Below are positions 34,396-45,909 of a stretch of 64,000 nt of DNA, piece by piece. The position numbers were made by a program, and so were the translations under genes. The notes below the pieces were generated by a model. The model searched no databases and was not told where the DNA came from. It saw nothing but the letters and a program-made list of their open reading frames with translations. How positions within the stretch are numbered: the first letter of the stretch is position 1; each line of letters opens with the position of its first letter. The DNA is from Schistosoma haematobium (taxonomy: Eukaryota > Platyhelminthes > Trematoda > Strigeidida > Schistosomatidae), in the NCBI RefSeq assembly GCF_000699445.3, contig NC_067196.1, positions 78,420,364 to 78,484,363 on the forward strand, read 5' to 3'.

Positions 34396-34715
34396 GTTAT
34401 CTATTTTTGTTTGTTTTAATATATCATTATGTTTATTAACCGCATAACCTATTCTGCTGCGTTTCTGAAAAGTGTACAACCTTTCGTTGTCAAAGTTACA
34501 AAAAACTCAATAAGAGATAACGTGGTTGCTGGCAATATACAACGAAAAGAATGTACATTATTCAGATGTTCATTTAGTGAACTGCTAACATCTAACTGGC
34601 GATCATTCAATATTTATCGCCAGGACCGACCAAGAAGAAAGAAACGGAAACTTGTTGAAATACTTTGCGCTGAGAATTCTATATTGTACCAAAAATATAA
34701 TATTGAATAAAGCTA

Positions 34716-34716
<1 letters not shown>

Positions 34717-34751
<35 letters not shown>
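34717..34751. repeat. (TAA)n microsatellite
   Basis: About 12 TAA triplets at the edge of the minus-strand RTE copy. Confidence 0.95.
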
Positions 34752-35889
34752 GTTTCTTCCCCAATTCCTTATACTGCGTGTGCTTTGATCTTCTACTTTC
34801 CCGTTTACCTTCACGAGTACAAGTTAGTGTTTGCCTTGTGATGCAGTTTGATGATTTCCTCAACGTAAATCCTATCCACTTCCAACGTCTTTAACTAATC
34901 TCCTACTCTGTTGGAAGTTTGTTCGTTCTCTCTGACAGTAGGCTGTTGCTGATGGTTTCCCGTCAACGGACATTTCGTTTCATACGTTGACAATTGTTTA
35001 TAAATACTTGTACGGTTTCGATGACGGTTGTAGCAGATCTTCAAGTTCAAGCTCCATAAAATAGAACTGTCTTGATGTTTGTATTGAAGAATCTCACTTT
35101 GATATTGGTTGACTGTTGTTTTGAGTTCCATATGTTCTTCAGTTGTAGAAATGTTGAACTTATTTTGCCGACCCTCACCTTGACGTCTGCATCTGATTCT
35201 CCTCTTTCATCGATGATGCTGTACAGGTACGTGAAACTTTCCACCTCTCTCAGAGTTTCTCCAACAAGTGTGATTGCATTGGTGTTCCCTGGGGAGAATT
35301 TGAGGATCTCGCTTTCCCTTGTTTATGTTGAGGCCTACTACTGCAGAGACTGCCGCTGCTACTCTGTTTGTCTTGACCTGCATTTGTTAGTGCGTATGAA
35401 ATAGAAGAAACAGATAATCTGCGATGTCCGAATCGTCTGGTTGTCGATTGTATTGAGTGATTCCCATCAGATGTCGATCTCTTCATAATCCAGTCAAGCA
35501 CCAGAAGAAAGAGAAAGAGCGACAGTAGATAGCCTTGTTTAACTCCGGTCCTCACTCGGAATGCGTTTGTCAGCTGTCCTACATCCACGAATTTGCAGTG
35601 TAGTTCGTCGTATAAATTCCGTATGATATTGACGAATTTCTCAGATACAACGTAGTATCGAAGATCTTTCCATAATATTCTCCAATCCACACTGTCAAAC
35701 TCTATCTCACAATCAAGGAGGTTGATGTATGGTGACGAGTTCCATTCAACTGGTTGTTCAATGATGATCCATAATGTCACGATTCTATCTGTGCACAACC
35801 GATTTTTACAGATTCCGCTTTGTTGATAACAAACTTTAGCATCTACCGCGTCTTTCATCCGGTTCAGCAACACTCTACAGAAAACCACA
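34752..35889 (-). mobile_element. RTE-like non-LTR retrotransposon, RT core to near the 3' end
   Basis: On minus, an RT domain is visible: VFCRVLLNRMKDAVDAKV, YQQSGICKNRLCTDRIVTL, FDSVDWRILWKDLRYYVV (motif A region), then TNAFRVRTGVKQGYLLS (motif B). The tail modules MESFTYLYSIIDERGESDAD, NIKVRFFNTNIKTVLFYGA and [14 protein letters not shown] follow. It covers RT motifs 2-5 plus the connection domain, with frameshifts between blocks. This is the longest RTE copy in the window. It is 5'-truncated at 35889. Confidence 0.88.
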
Positions 35890-35962
35890 GAGGTGGTTGA
35901 CGAATGCTATTCAGCGGCCTATTCTCCTCCACGAGAGGTAACAGGCTTAAGTAAGTAAATTT
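35890..35962 (+). mobile_element. RTE-like 3' tail, opposite orientation
   Basis: GCGGCCTATTCTCCTCCACG, AGAGGTAACAGGC and TTAAGTAAGTAA match the ends of the plus RTE copies at 38.05, 48.9 and 53.9 kb. It abuts the truncated 5' end of the minus copy, so the two form an inverted pair with their 3' ends outward. Confidence 0.75.
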
Positions 35963-35964
35963 TT

Positions 35965-37395
35965 ATTATTCTTTTAATTTATAAAGAGTTATACAGTATG
36001 AATTTATTAAACCAATTAATTAGCATAGTTAACCGTCATGTATGATTTAAGATATCACCAAGGTTTTTTTTGTTTTTCATTAAATTAGTTGCTTGATCCA
36101 TTCAAAATTTAGATTTTTATTTTTTTATTTTTTTTATGTATCTGTGTAATATTGTACGCAGATTACAATCTTTTTTCTTTTTTTTGACAGAACCTTGATA
36201 TGAAATAAATTAATCTTAGTTTTTACATCAAAAAAAAACTTTTAATAATTTTGATCATACCTTTAATTAGTTTGCTCTTTTTTTTGCTTCAGATCTGGGG
36301 GACTAAACCAACAACAACAAAAAATTGAAAATTCCAATTTTTTTATTGAGCAATTCTATTTGTCATTGACAACTAACTTGCATCATTGATGAGAATTTTA
36401 CAGTTTAGGTAGCAACTGCATGAAGTTAAATGAAAAAAAAGACTAGCAAACAGACTGTAATCATTAAAATAGTTGGTTTCTTAAGATCAATAAAATACAT
36501 ATTGGAGATCATAAATTTTTAAAAAAATCGTATAACAGATCTCACATGACGTAATATTACCATTATTATTAATATTATTATTATTATTATTATTGTTAAT
36601 TCACCAAAGTCAATATGTTCTGTGAAAGTAATCTTATACAATAAGAAAATATTTTGGGAAGTTAAGTTTATTTAATAGACTTTTAATTACCCTTCTATTG
36701 TGATTTGCGCTTTTAGTAGCATATACTTTGAAAAGCTAGAAAAGATCTTCAAAGATAATGAATAGTCTTAGACTGTGTTGTAGTACAATAAACGTATTCA
36801 TCTTAGAGATGAACGATACGGAAAATCGAATTGAAGTATTTCCAGTAATCAGTTAATCGAACAACAACAAGTCATTATCATATAAATGCTTAGTGGAACG
36901 AAGTAATCTAAAAGTCAGTTAGTGTTTTATCTAACATGAGATGATTTGACCTTCATTTTTCACTTCTTTCGAGAATTCTTCAGTGATTTTTTACACGTTT
37001 TTTTGTTTTGTCCCATCAACCTTCACCTAATTACACTACCATTAATGTTTGTTACTTTATGATTTTCTTATTTATAGTGAGCTTGTTACTGTGATTAGTA
37101 TTATCATACTTGTTGTTCAACAAAGGTTTAGCAACACACGAAATTCATTACCCGCTTTCAGATTCGTCATACTATTATTATTATTATTATCGTCACCACT
37201 GTCAAGGTTATATTACTGATGCTTCCTTATATTTATTATAAATTGAATTATTTCATCTGACCTATGGTTAACAATGTGAACTTAGTGCTTGTAATGACTT
37301 TACGGTAAATTCTTTTACTTATTATGTTCTTTTATAATTGATGACCACTACCATTAGTGAACTGAATTGATTTGTACATGATTTATTCGAAACTA
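35965..37395. other. AT-rich non-coding with T-rich and TTA runs
   Basis: Homopolymer T tracts around 36110-36300 and a TTA run at about 36565-36595. No gene is seen. Confidence 0.4.
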
Positions 37396-37399
37396 TTTG

Positions 37400-38098
37400 T
37401 GAAGAACAGGATGTTAGTCATAAAATTGTATCAGAGAACACTGATGCAATCACACTTGATGGAGAAACTCTGAAAGAGATGGAAAGTTTCACTTGTGTGG
37501 ATGGCATCATCGATGAACATGGAGGATCTGATGCAAACGTAAGGGCAAGGATTGGCAAAGCAAAGACTTCATTCCTACAATTGAAGAACATATGGAACTC
37601 AAAACAACAGTCAACCAATATCAAAGTGAGAATCTTCAATACGAACATCAAGTCAGTTCTATTGTATGGAGCTGAAACTTGAAGATCTGCTACAACCATC
37701 ATCAAAGATGTTCAGGCAATTGTTGACAGTTGTTTATGCAAGATACCCAATGTCCGTCGGCTGGATATTATGAGCAATAGCCTACTGTGAGAGTGAACAA
37801 ATTAGCTGCCGGTTGAAGATGAAATTAAGAAAAGACGTTGGAGGTGGTGGGTGGGATATACAACACGTAAATCATCAATCTGCATCATGAGGCAATCGCT
37901 AACCTGGAATTCTAAAGGGAAAAGTTTAAGAGGAAGGCCAAAGAACACATAGTGTCGGGAACTGAGGAAGATATCATAAGAATGAACAGCAATTGAGAAT
38001 AACCGGAAGGGATGGCCCAGAACAGAGTTCGTTGGAGAATCTTGATAGGTGGCTTATGATACTTCACGAGTGATAACAGGCGTAAGCAAGTATGTAAC
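37400..38098 (+). mobile_element. RTE-like non-LTR retrotransposon, 3' part
   Basis: AITLDGETLKEMESFTCVDG, IIDEHGGSDANVRARIGKA, STNIKVRIFNTNIKSVLLYG, then a stop, [38 protein letters not shown] and a decayed tail ending CAGGCGTAAGCAAGTATG. Confidence 0.88.
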
Positions 38099-38099
38099 T

Positions 38100-39485
38100 A
38101 ACTAAAGAATTAATTCATGTCCTTATACTTGTTCACAGACTTACCGAATGATTGAAAAGTGAGTCTACATGAGAATATTTAAGGATTGAAGACTGGCCTA
38201 AATCCATAAACTCCAGGAATCCTTTAATCGTCTTCATTTTGGTTCTGTACTGATTTACTCGTCATCACTGTTGGATCTATGTCTATAATTATCTGAAACA
38301 GAGTATCGTTAAGTTTGACAGTTAATCAGTGGACACCCATATGAACACGATGAAACTGATTGCTTGATTTGGTGTAATTTTTCGAGGGAGTTAGTGAAGT
38401 TTGTTCTTTGCAGATAAAATTCCAGTTATCTTCTTTGCAGAATATCACTTTTCCATGGACTTAATCTTCACCATAGCTTTCTGTGATTTCATATTTCACT
38501 TGATATTTTTAATAACTTTTACTATTATTTCATATAATTTTTTATGATCAAATGTTTTGCATAGGAGTTAGGACATTAATGATAATTTTAGATGAATTAA
38601 GTTTTTTGAGAGATTTTTTTTGAAGATTGTCAAATGTGATTTTATAATAAATGAACTAAATTAAATCCTTCAAGTACTAACTTCTTTTATGTCTTGACAA
38701 AAGTTCTTTATTAAAAGTCATTATTTACGATGAGAATGCTCTGATATAGAAATCAATTTTTACTGAACTAAGGTCAAATATATCTACAGTTTGTCTGACT
38801 GTTACTAGCAGGAACTAACTATATTTCAGACGTGTTTACCTGAAACATGAACACAGTTTGAGTATTCAAGTTACATCAATATTTGTCCATTACAATGACA
38901 AGTAGTTTATTTTATGTTTGGTTTGTATATTACACTCAACTGTCCACCACAATATACGCTTGATAGGAAAGCTAAAACGAATGCAATATATTGACTAAAA
39001 TTGCTTTAGGTTGACTAGTGATAGGAAAATTAGTTAACGTGCGGATAAACTTGACATTTTTCGTAGTTGTTAGAATACAGTTTATTTCAAAATTCTCAGT
39101 ATAGAAGATATCTATGTAATTAAATTTAAATGTTGTAAAAGTTTAAACACATAATTATGAAGGGCATATATTAATGTTTTAAGTATTTTATTTAATCAAG
39201 CAATCATTGTCTGTAAATCTTGTCTATTATTTGAATATTTTACAATTCATATACATTAATTATACTATTATATATCCCTATCAAAATGTTAGATCCCGAT
39301 AAACATAATGAATGGTAACGTTAGGATCCTTTTATGGACCAATACTAAACGTATATTTTTATCGTATAGTTGTTAAATAGCTAAACTGTTTATATTCATG
39401 TTCCTTTTATTATAAGCCTTATTTTGACCTATGAGCCATTAATATACGTTTTACCATTCTTGAGTTATACCCAGTATATTAATTA
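38100..39485. other. AT-rich non-coding
   Basis: No repeat recognised. A weak 20-nt minus exon candidate is at 38145-38164 (acceptor ATGTAG, donor GTAAGTCTGT). Confidence 0.35.
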
Positions 39486-39489
39486 CTAC

Positions 39490-39780
39490 CTCCCTCATTC
39501 ACAGCCACATCTGGCTAATTCTTGTACAAATATTGTTTCATATTTTATTGGTACGTTGTGGTCTGCTTGATTGGTATATAAACAGAATATGTTTGAAATA
39601 TAATGATTTATATTACAGAGGCTGAGATTGGCGTTCTGGACTTATCTGGCTGGGCTAGACGGAAAGCAGGGCCAATCAGGACTCTAGGCTGCTCATACGT
39701 GTTTTACGCGTCTTTGATCCGATCGATAAGTCACTGCTCTCTAATCGGTGGTCACAAGTTATAATACAAAACCACTATCT
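39490..39780 (+). repeat. Possible solo LTR or promoter-bearing repeat
   Basis: A TATA-like box (TTGGTATATAAACAG) is followed ~40 bases later by a GC-richer block: CAGAGGCTGAGATTGGCG, GGCTGGGCTAGACGGAAAGC and CAATCAGGACTCTAGGCTGC. The composition and TATA-to-block layout resemble a retroviral-type LTR, but I see no second copy or primer-binding site here. Confidence 0.3.
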
Positions 39781-39789
39781 ATAACATTA

Positions 39790-40775
39790 ATTATGAGGTA
39801 GTAATGTGAAATATGTTGCTTGATTTATCAATGTTTCTAAGCAACAGAAATTTCTGTAAATAGTCGGGAGTGCCGTATTTTTTTTCTGGGAACATAATTC
39901 AGTGATGAATGTAACAATATATAACTGGTAACTTCAAATTATGAAGTTTTGTTTCAAAGTAATTTAATTTGTACTTAATTGTTTTCATTAAACATGTGAT
40001 ATTTAATAACATGTGTGGACTGTTTTATTACTATATAAATTGCCTAGGTTTCAAGTACCTAATTAGTAATACCTTTTAGAAATAAGTGTAATATTTATTA
40101 TTGTATGGAATATTTTTAATTCAGTTTGTTACCATGGAAAGAAGGTAAAAGCTATTGAAAATATGATGTATATATTACATTCCATTGCAACTGTCGTTAC
40201 ACACATTAACTTAAAACTCATTAATTTCAAAATCAGAAGTCTACATATTGAAAACGGCTGTTTTATGCAAATAGAACGATGTCTCGCCCATACCATGGTA
40301 ATAAATGATGTATTACATAATAAATAATGCATAAAAAACAAGGGTTTATGAAAACAGAAATGACGGAAACTAATTTAGAGTTTTGAATATTTCAAGAGAT
40401 GTTTTACAAATTTGATATATTAGTTTTACTAGCATTACTATTATTACTCAATTTTCCAGTTGATCAAAAGTCCAACTTATGCTCTTACTAAAGATCTGAA
40501 TCACTCAATTACGAAACATTGTCGTTTGTAAATGTACGTAGGTCAGAATTACTTATCATCAATAACAATTGTTTGTTAATCCCCTTAGGTAACTCAGTTT
40601 AAACTTCATGCTATTCAGGGTCAACACGGCTTATCATTTATTCTTGAAAACATGAATTATAGTTTCTGCTTGAATTAAAAATTATCTTCACGTTATACTT
40701 TTTATTTGGATAAATCATTTATACTACTTATGAGTAACTTGACGTTTTATACTCTCTAGAAGATGATCATTTGGC
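39790..40775. other. AT-rich non-coding
   Basis: No supported feature. Confidence 0.4.
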
Positions 40776-40779
40776 ATTG

Positions 40780-41425
40780 GCCTAATGGCGAAATCAATTT
40801 AATCTCGGCCTGGTTTCAACCTTATTTACGTTTAAAGGAACTTTATATAAACAAACGAACAGAGTGGTCGATTGTCAATGATTTGCCCATATCCCATCCC
40901 GGATGTCAATAGAACATGCATTTGGCTTAGATATCTAGATGACAGTTACATGAGGAACATTTCTGAACTGGTAAATACGTTTTCAGCGCTCACAAAATTC
41001 GAGAATGGTGATGAACACAGTAAACTACCACTTTTAGAGTGTTTAGTTTAAAGAAATTCAACTAGAAGTCTAAAGCTAATCACCTACCGCAAACCGACAC
41101 AATTAAATCGATATACTGGTTTCACCATGGCATATCCAATCAACCCAAAAATCTGTTCACTTCTAAGCCTATTGAGACGGATGTCAAAATTCATTATATC
41201 AGATGAAGAGAAACATCTTAAACTTAAATACCTTTCCCATGAATCTTACTAAAACTATGCTAGAACGTAATTTCCTTTCATCTGATGATAGTAAATTAAA
41301 TGAATTATCATGAATTATGACTATAGTTTTGTTATACCATCACAGAACAACAGAAGGACTACAGTAAATCCTCAATCCACACAAAGTTACAGCATTCTAT
41401 AAAACTACAAACACTTCTAAATCCT
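40780..41425 (+). mobile_element. PLE reverse transcriptase C-terminal half (probably PLE-3)
   Basis: CIWLRYLDDSYMRNISELVN contains the catalytic motif C (YLDD, PLE form YxDD). It is followed by KLPLLECLV, a stop, SLKLITYRKPTQLNRYTGFT, MAYPINPKICSLLSLLRRM and, after a frameshift, an FVIPSQNNR / TQSYSIL linker block. The YRKPT...N.Y signature is typical of PLE RTs. It is inactivated by stops and is joined to an inverted 3' end at about 41440. Confidence 0.8.
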
Positions 41426-41439
41426 TGAGTTCGAATAAA

Positions 41440-41832
41440 ACTCACACACAGCAAGAACAAAGATTGGTGCAGAATAATATGAATTCATTTTATTTCGTTA
41501 GGTTCTCATCAGCTGCTTACAATCTAAAATATTTGAAAATCAACGTTATTACAGATATTGACATAACTATACGTAAAAGGGTGATGAAAGATGAATATAT
41601 GTATCAAGATGTAGTGAAGATTCCGATAAAGTTAACGAGGTCATAAAAATTTTGTTTAGAATAAATAAATTTTGGGAGGGAAAGTTCCACTATTTCACTA
41701 TTTCAATGTTCTGGAACGTTGATTGTCGAATATTTAAGGTTGTAAGCAGCTGATGAGAACCTAACGAAACAAAATAAATTCATATTATTCTGTGCCAAAC
41801 TTCGTTCTTGCTCTGTTTAAGATTATAAACGG
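41440..41832. mobile_element. PLE-3 3' region as an inverted pair with two hammerhead-like motifs
   Basis: 41440-41700 is the reverse complement of the 26690-26940 type 3' region (motif at 41469-41516, minus: CTGATGAGAACCTAACGAAA). 41700-41832 is forward (motif at 41746-41793, plus, with the same boxes). The forward arm has lost the middle of the 3' region: TTCTGGAAC is joined directly to GTTGATT. Confidence 0.7.
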
Positions 41833-41839
41833 AACTATG

Positions 41840-43260
41840 TGTATGAAAAACTCACATAGCTGTCTCATATAAGAAAAATAATATTGACTATAATGACATA
41901 ATAGTATTTATATGATCAGACCTATTTTAATTTTGATTATTCTAAAAATATTCTGCTTTGTGCTCTATACACTATTACAACTTGAGTTAATTTAATTTGT
42001 GATGTTTTGTGTTTTAAAGATGTGGCTTACATGATTATTATCAATCTGCCCGATGCTCAATTTATTTGAAATTATCAAGTCAAATATCGACAGTGACAAT
42101 TACTAACACTTAATTGTTATTTAATTTATTCAATCCCTGATCATATCTCCTATATCTCCTAAAAATCCTGTGATTATAGTAACTGTAAACAGAATTGCCT
42201 AGCATTAGTTTCAAGAATCATATAAATCTAAACGAGTGATGCAATAGCACCTCTCTTACAATTAAGTTTGTTCACTGTTAATTTTGTCAAACTCTTAATT
42301 TATTTAACAGACAGTGTTGTTCAGACAGAAACAATTCGTATTATTATGATCACTGTCATGTCTGTATAAACATATGCTTGATCACATGTGACAGCCTACT
42401 CACGTATTTCTCTTTAGCTTAAATGTTAAACGATTAAATCATAATTGCCGCTTCGTATTTCCTTCTGAATTCACATACCATTGAGATTTATTTATGAACG
42501 GTTATCAGGGTGAAGACAAGCCACTAGATGTTCAACAGTCTTTAACTGTTATGTGACTTCCCCAGTTAACAGCAATATAAACATAGTACTTTTATTCCGG
42601 ATGTCCTACTTTGGTGTAAATCAAATGGTTGAGACCAAAAAGTAATATCTTCCTGTCAGTAACTTTATTTTCATAGTATTTTTATTCTGTTGTGAATTTT
42701 CAGACTACCAAAACAAAATTATTTTTCCAATGTCATACTTATGGATACCAACTGACGTCATATGATTTCATTCAAAGTTGTTCAGTTATAATTTAGTAGT
42801 CGAGCTACCTTGATAAATGATAAATATACTGAAAAAGAAAGTGTACAGACAAGGTTGTTGCTGAATTTGAATCACCTACTACTACTGTGGTGTGGGTTAC
42901 TTATATTCACATAAATAGTATGTAACGGTGGTCAGGCATAGAATATATTTCAGTAGAAAAGAGCGGAAACGGAAAGCAATTGGTATGAAAATGCATTAAC
43001 AATGAAATCTGGGACAATGGACTGATATTTGTAAAACGATTCAGTCAAGTTTGAGACGATGGATTGATATTTTGCAAATTAACTATTTACTATATGGTTC
43101 TCAGATTTTATTGAGATGCTCTGTAATTTCGTGTCTAATACATTCGATTGTCCCCACTCGTGTTCTTGTTCACAACACTACTGCCATTACTACTACTAAT
43201 AATAATAATCATAAGCAAGAACATGATTTTCTGATTACAGAGATACATGTTTGGCTTATA
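41840..43260. other. AT-rich non-coding
   Basis: No supported feature. Short open frames only. Confidence 0.4.
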
Positions 43261-43264
43261 CTTT

Positions 43265-44095
43265 GTTGAAGATAAAATGGACATTCAGTGTGCATCTTAT
43301 AAGCAGTTCCTTTAGATTATCGTCAGGCAAGTCAATGTTGATTTGTTTTTTGATATTTGCTTGCATATAATCTCAATACTCTCTATAAGTGGTACGTTGG
43401 TGAACAAAGATACTACATCCAATGAGATCATATTTTTCATACTAACATTAATATTTTCCACTTTGGAGGTGAAGTCGAAGACATCTTTTACACTATTTCT
43501 AACAACTGATTTGTGCAAAGGCTCTAAGATCCGCTTTGCAATTTTGTGGTAAGGAGATTTGTACATATCTAGAACTGGACGTAGAGGGAGACTCGTTTTA
43601 TAAAATTTAGGTAAACCGTACAGTCGTGATGTAAATGATCCAGTCGGTTTAATTGAATCATGAATCTCAGTCGTAATTATCCCCTTTTTCTTTAGATCCT
43701 TAAGGAAATTAGCCAATTGTCTTTCTACTTTATTATTGATGTCATAATTACTAGTACCTTTCTGAAATTTGCTAGGATCACTAAGCATTGTTTCCATTTT
43801 TTCCATGTAATCCTTTTTGTTCATGAGAACTATACCTCCTCCTTTATCTGGTTTGCTTATGATCAGGGTTTCATTTTTTCCTAGTTTCGTTAAACAGTCT
43901 CGGTGCTGCTTGGTTAGTAGGTGATTTGTGGTACCCTTACTATTCTTGTATTGTTGGCAGCTATCAACCAATGTGGTCTTAAACCGAGCAAGATCCTCCA
44001 ATGAGGTAGGAATGAAGTCAGTTGTTTGTGAAAATAAATTCTCAAATTGTATATCAGTATCTAATTGGTTGATTCTATGCTTACATTATTTGACT
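43265..44095 (-). mobile_element. PLE reverse transcriptase, N-terminal half, long intact frame
   Basis: On minus it is open for 229 codons. It has EDLARFKTTLVDSCQQYKNS, LTKLGKNETLIISKPDKGGG (the PLE N-terminal KPDKGGGIV block), MNKKDYMEKMETMLSDPSKF, then GSFTSRLYGLPKFYKTSLPL and RPVLDMYKSPYHKIAKRIL. Last comes ISLDVVSLFTNVPL, with motif A aspartate in the SLDVVSLFTN context. After 43312 the frame breaks in the motif B region (TFN-like). It is the least decayed RT segment here. The upstream ~30 codons continue to about 44095 (SQTTDFIPTS). Confidence 0.88.
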
Positions 44096-44417
44096 AAATA
44101 TGTATTACTGATTAGAAAAGGTTTATAAATGTGTACATATAAATTTCATCCTCAATGTATACTGAAATATCCTGATGGAAAATCAAAATAAAACATTTTT
44201 ATCACTTTGACAAAAAAAGAAAAATCTTTTTCTGTTTGTTTGTTTTTTTCTAACCGCTATATTTCAATATTACATGTACCAACAAAATACAAAAATAATT
44301 TTCTTAATTGATATATCTATCCAAGGCAAACAAAGAAAGTTGATGCGATTCAAGAGTGGATTTCATAAAAAACATCTTTCTCAAGACTCTCTTCGATAGA
44401 TACCGATTAGCTTGTTC

Positions 44418-44454
<37 letters not shown>

Positions 44455-44455
44455 G
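44418..44455. repeat. (TAA)n microsatellite
   Basis: About 12 triplets. Confidence 0.95.
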
Positions 44456-44889
44456 TAATGTTGAAAGTATGACTTGAAATATGCGCTTAAAATATCAAGT
44501 ATGGTAATATTTGGACAGTGACATTTGTTAAGTTTCTGTACGCTTTTCTTTTTTCTTTATTTTACTAAAATTTTAAACTTAAATAACCTTTTTTTTCTTC
44601 AATCAAAAGAAGCATTAAAAAAGTTGTTCCGTTGATTGAATATTCACTTAGTCAATAAGTGTACGGTAAGATTTAGAAAAATTACTTTGTTACAATTACC
44701 GAATAGAGTCTATAAATCTTTTCATGTTTAAAATTAACATTCTATTCACATATTGTTTCTGTTAGATAATAATTTATGTTAAATGATTATTTTTTTCATG
44801 TTTGATACAAAGTAGGAATTGATAAAATGTAATTTTAGACATATATAACAACTGAGATTAGTAGATTCTTATGTAGACTGTTAATGCTA

Positions 44890-45300
44890 TTTACAATTGA
44901 TTGATCATTGGGTGGTGATCAATGTCATGTATATCAGCTACTTCTTAGTGCAGATCGGATCCTAAGTTGCAATATGGCCATCAGTCTAGGTGATTCGACA
45001 TTGAATGCATTATGTTGAAATAAGATGTTGGTTGGAGGTAGTCAACAGGAAACCATGGACCCCAGTTTCGTACTATTTGGCACTCGTCAGCAGGGTGTAC
45101 CTGTAATCTTGAGGGAACTGATGTTCCCTGACAAATTCGATCCAATTTCACCCAGTATCACAGTCAGCGACGTTATCACTGGGCTATCCAGGCCGCGACT
45201 GACCTTCTATAGGACTGAGATGTATTTACAATTTATTGATCATTGGGTGGTGATCAATGTCATGTTAGATCGTTCTTAGTGCAGATCGAATCTTAACGCT
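44890..45300 (-). mobile_element. HHR-SINE-3, full unit with head-to-tail flanking sequence
   Basis: On minus the unit has CACCACCCAATGATCAAT near its start, an A-box-like GGCCTGGATAGCCCAGTG, a B-box-like GGATCGAATTTG, ATTACAGGTACACCCTG, then the ribozyme at 45053-45095 and a tail (CCTAGACTGATGGCC...GGATCCGATCTGCAC). The tail block GATCTGCACTAAGAA plus ATGACATTGATCACC occurs on both sides (about 44895-44960 and 45235-45290), so the tail of one unit leads into the head of the next. The protein-like frame across it is meaningless. Confidence 0.75.
45053..45095 (-). ncRNA. Hammerhead ribozyme in HHR-SINE-3, core intact
   Basis: On minus: stem I CCCTG / CATGG (one mismatch), CTGACGA, stem II GTGC / GTAC (with a G-U pair) around CAAATA, GAA, a short weak stem III (ACTG/GGGT), and GTC before the predicted cleavage site between 45058 and 45057. 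All conserved core bases are present. Stem III is the doubtful part. Confidence 0.65.
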
Positions 45301-45549
45301 AATTCATTAACCTTAGCGACTTTGAAGAGATGGTAGTTTTATTCTATGAATTTATTCAAGTTCCAAGATTATCTTCATGAAATAAATTGAAGAGCTAAAA
45401 CAAAGTGAGTGAACTATCTAATCAATAAACAAGAAGTTTTACTGAATATTTTTATGCCTACTTGAGAGAGTGTCCAATAATATCCATGTTGTTAAAAAAT
45501 TATTTATTCATGCAATGGGATGATCTAATCTAAATTTTGTAAGTGCTAA

Positions 45550-45765
45550 TTGTAAAGAGATGGATGCCAGTTAGCACTGAAATCCAGGACGCACGTTTCG
45601 TCCTGCGTGAGACTCGTCAGCTGGATGTATCTGCATCCTAGCGTTGATGTTTACACTGGGTCTCAAATCCGTGACCTTTCACTTTGAACCACATTGATTT
45701 ATCCACTTAGCTACTTAGTGCAAACAGCCACTGACCTGCACAACGGGAGGTATTGTAATTTTAAT
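45550..45765 (-). mobile_element. HHR-SINE-2 (Sm-alpha-like), near complete
   Basis: On minus it has a tRNA-like region (AGTGGATAAATCAATGTGG, a B-box-like GGTCACGGATTTGAGACCC), a body GTAAACATCAACGCTAGG, ATGCAGATACATCCAG, a ribozyme and the tail CAGTGCTAACTGGCATCC. It resembles the published Sm-alpha element throughout. Confidence 0.82.
45582..45626 (-). ncRNA. Hammerhead ribozyme, Sm-alpha type, intact
   Basis: On minus: stem I ATCCAG / CTGGAT (perfect), CTGACGA, stem II GTCT / GGAC-type pairing (G-C, U-A, C-G, U-G) around CACGCA, GAA, stem III ACGT/GCGT, and GTC at the cleavage site. No core base deviates from the consensus. It is predicted to be self-cleaving if transcribed. Confidence 0.8.
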
Positions 45766-45799
45766 TCATATATATTGATTGTTTGAGTCTTCCCACTGA

Positions 45800-45905
45800 G
45801 CATTATAAGCAAAGATAGATGATGGCGAACAGTGTAGTCTAAAACAAGCGTTTCATCTCACTTCGGACTCATAATTTAAATGGACGGGCTGAATTGTTTA
45901 ACTCG
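45800..45905 (-). mobile_element. HHR-SINE-2 fragment, degraded
   Basis: On minus: GAGTCCGAAGTGAGATGAAA, CGCTTGTTTTAGACTACACT, CGCCATCATCTATC. GAAACGC and the tail remain, but CUGACGA and stem II are lost. Confidence 0.55.
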
Positions 45906-45909
45906 TTCG

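Noticed and set aside
34240..34420. An apparent first coding exon on minus (ATG right after an AG; MAGTGSPDAQAGVNGNL...)
   Set aside because: The sequence aligns with the terminal part of RTE copies (GGCGTAAGT end, GCTCAGGACAGATTTCG block), so the open frame is a by-product.
34603..34863. Leucine-run protein on minus
   Set aside because: Translation of the (TAA)n microsatellite running into the RTE tail.
38145..38164. 20-nt minus exon candidate upstream of exon A
   Set aside because: Splice sites are acceptable and the phase could fit, but the exon is too short to judge without transcripts.
45025..45279. 84-codon plus-strand frame
   Set aside because: Antisense to HHR-SINE-3. The apparent protein is a translation of the SINE.
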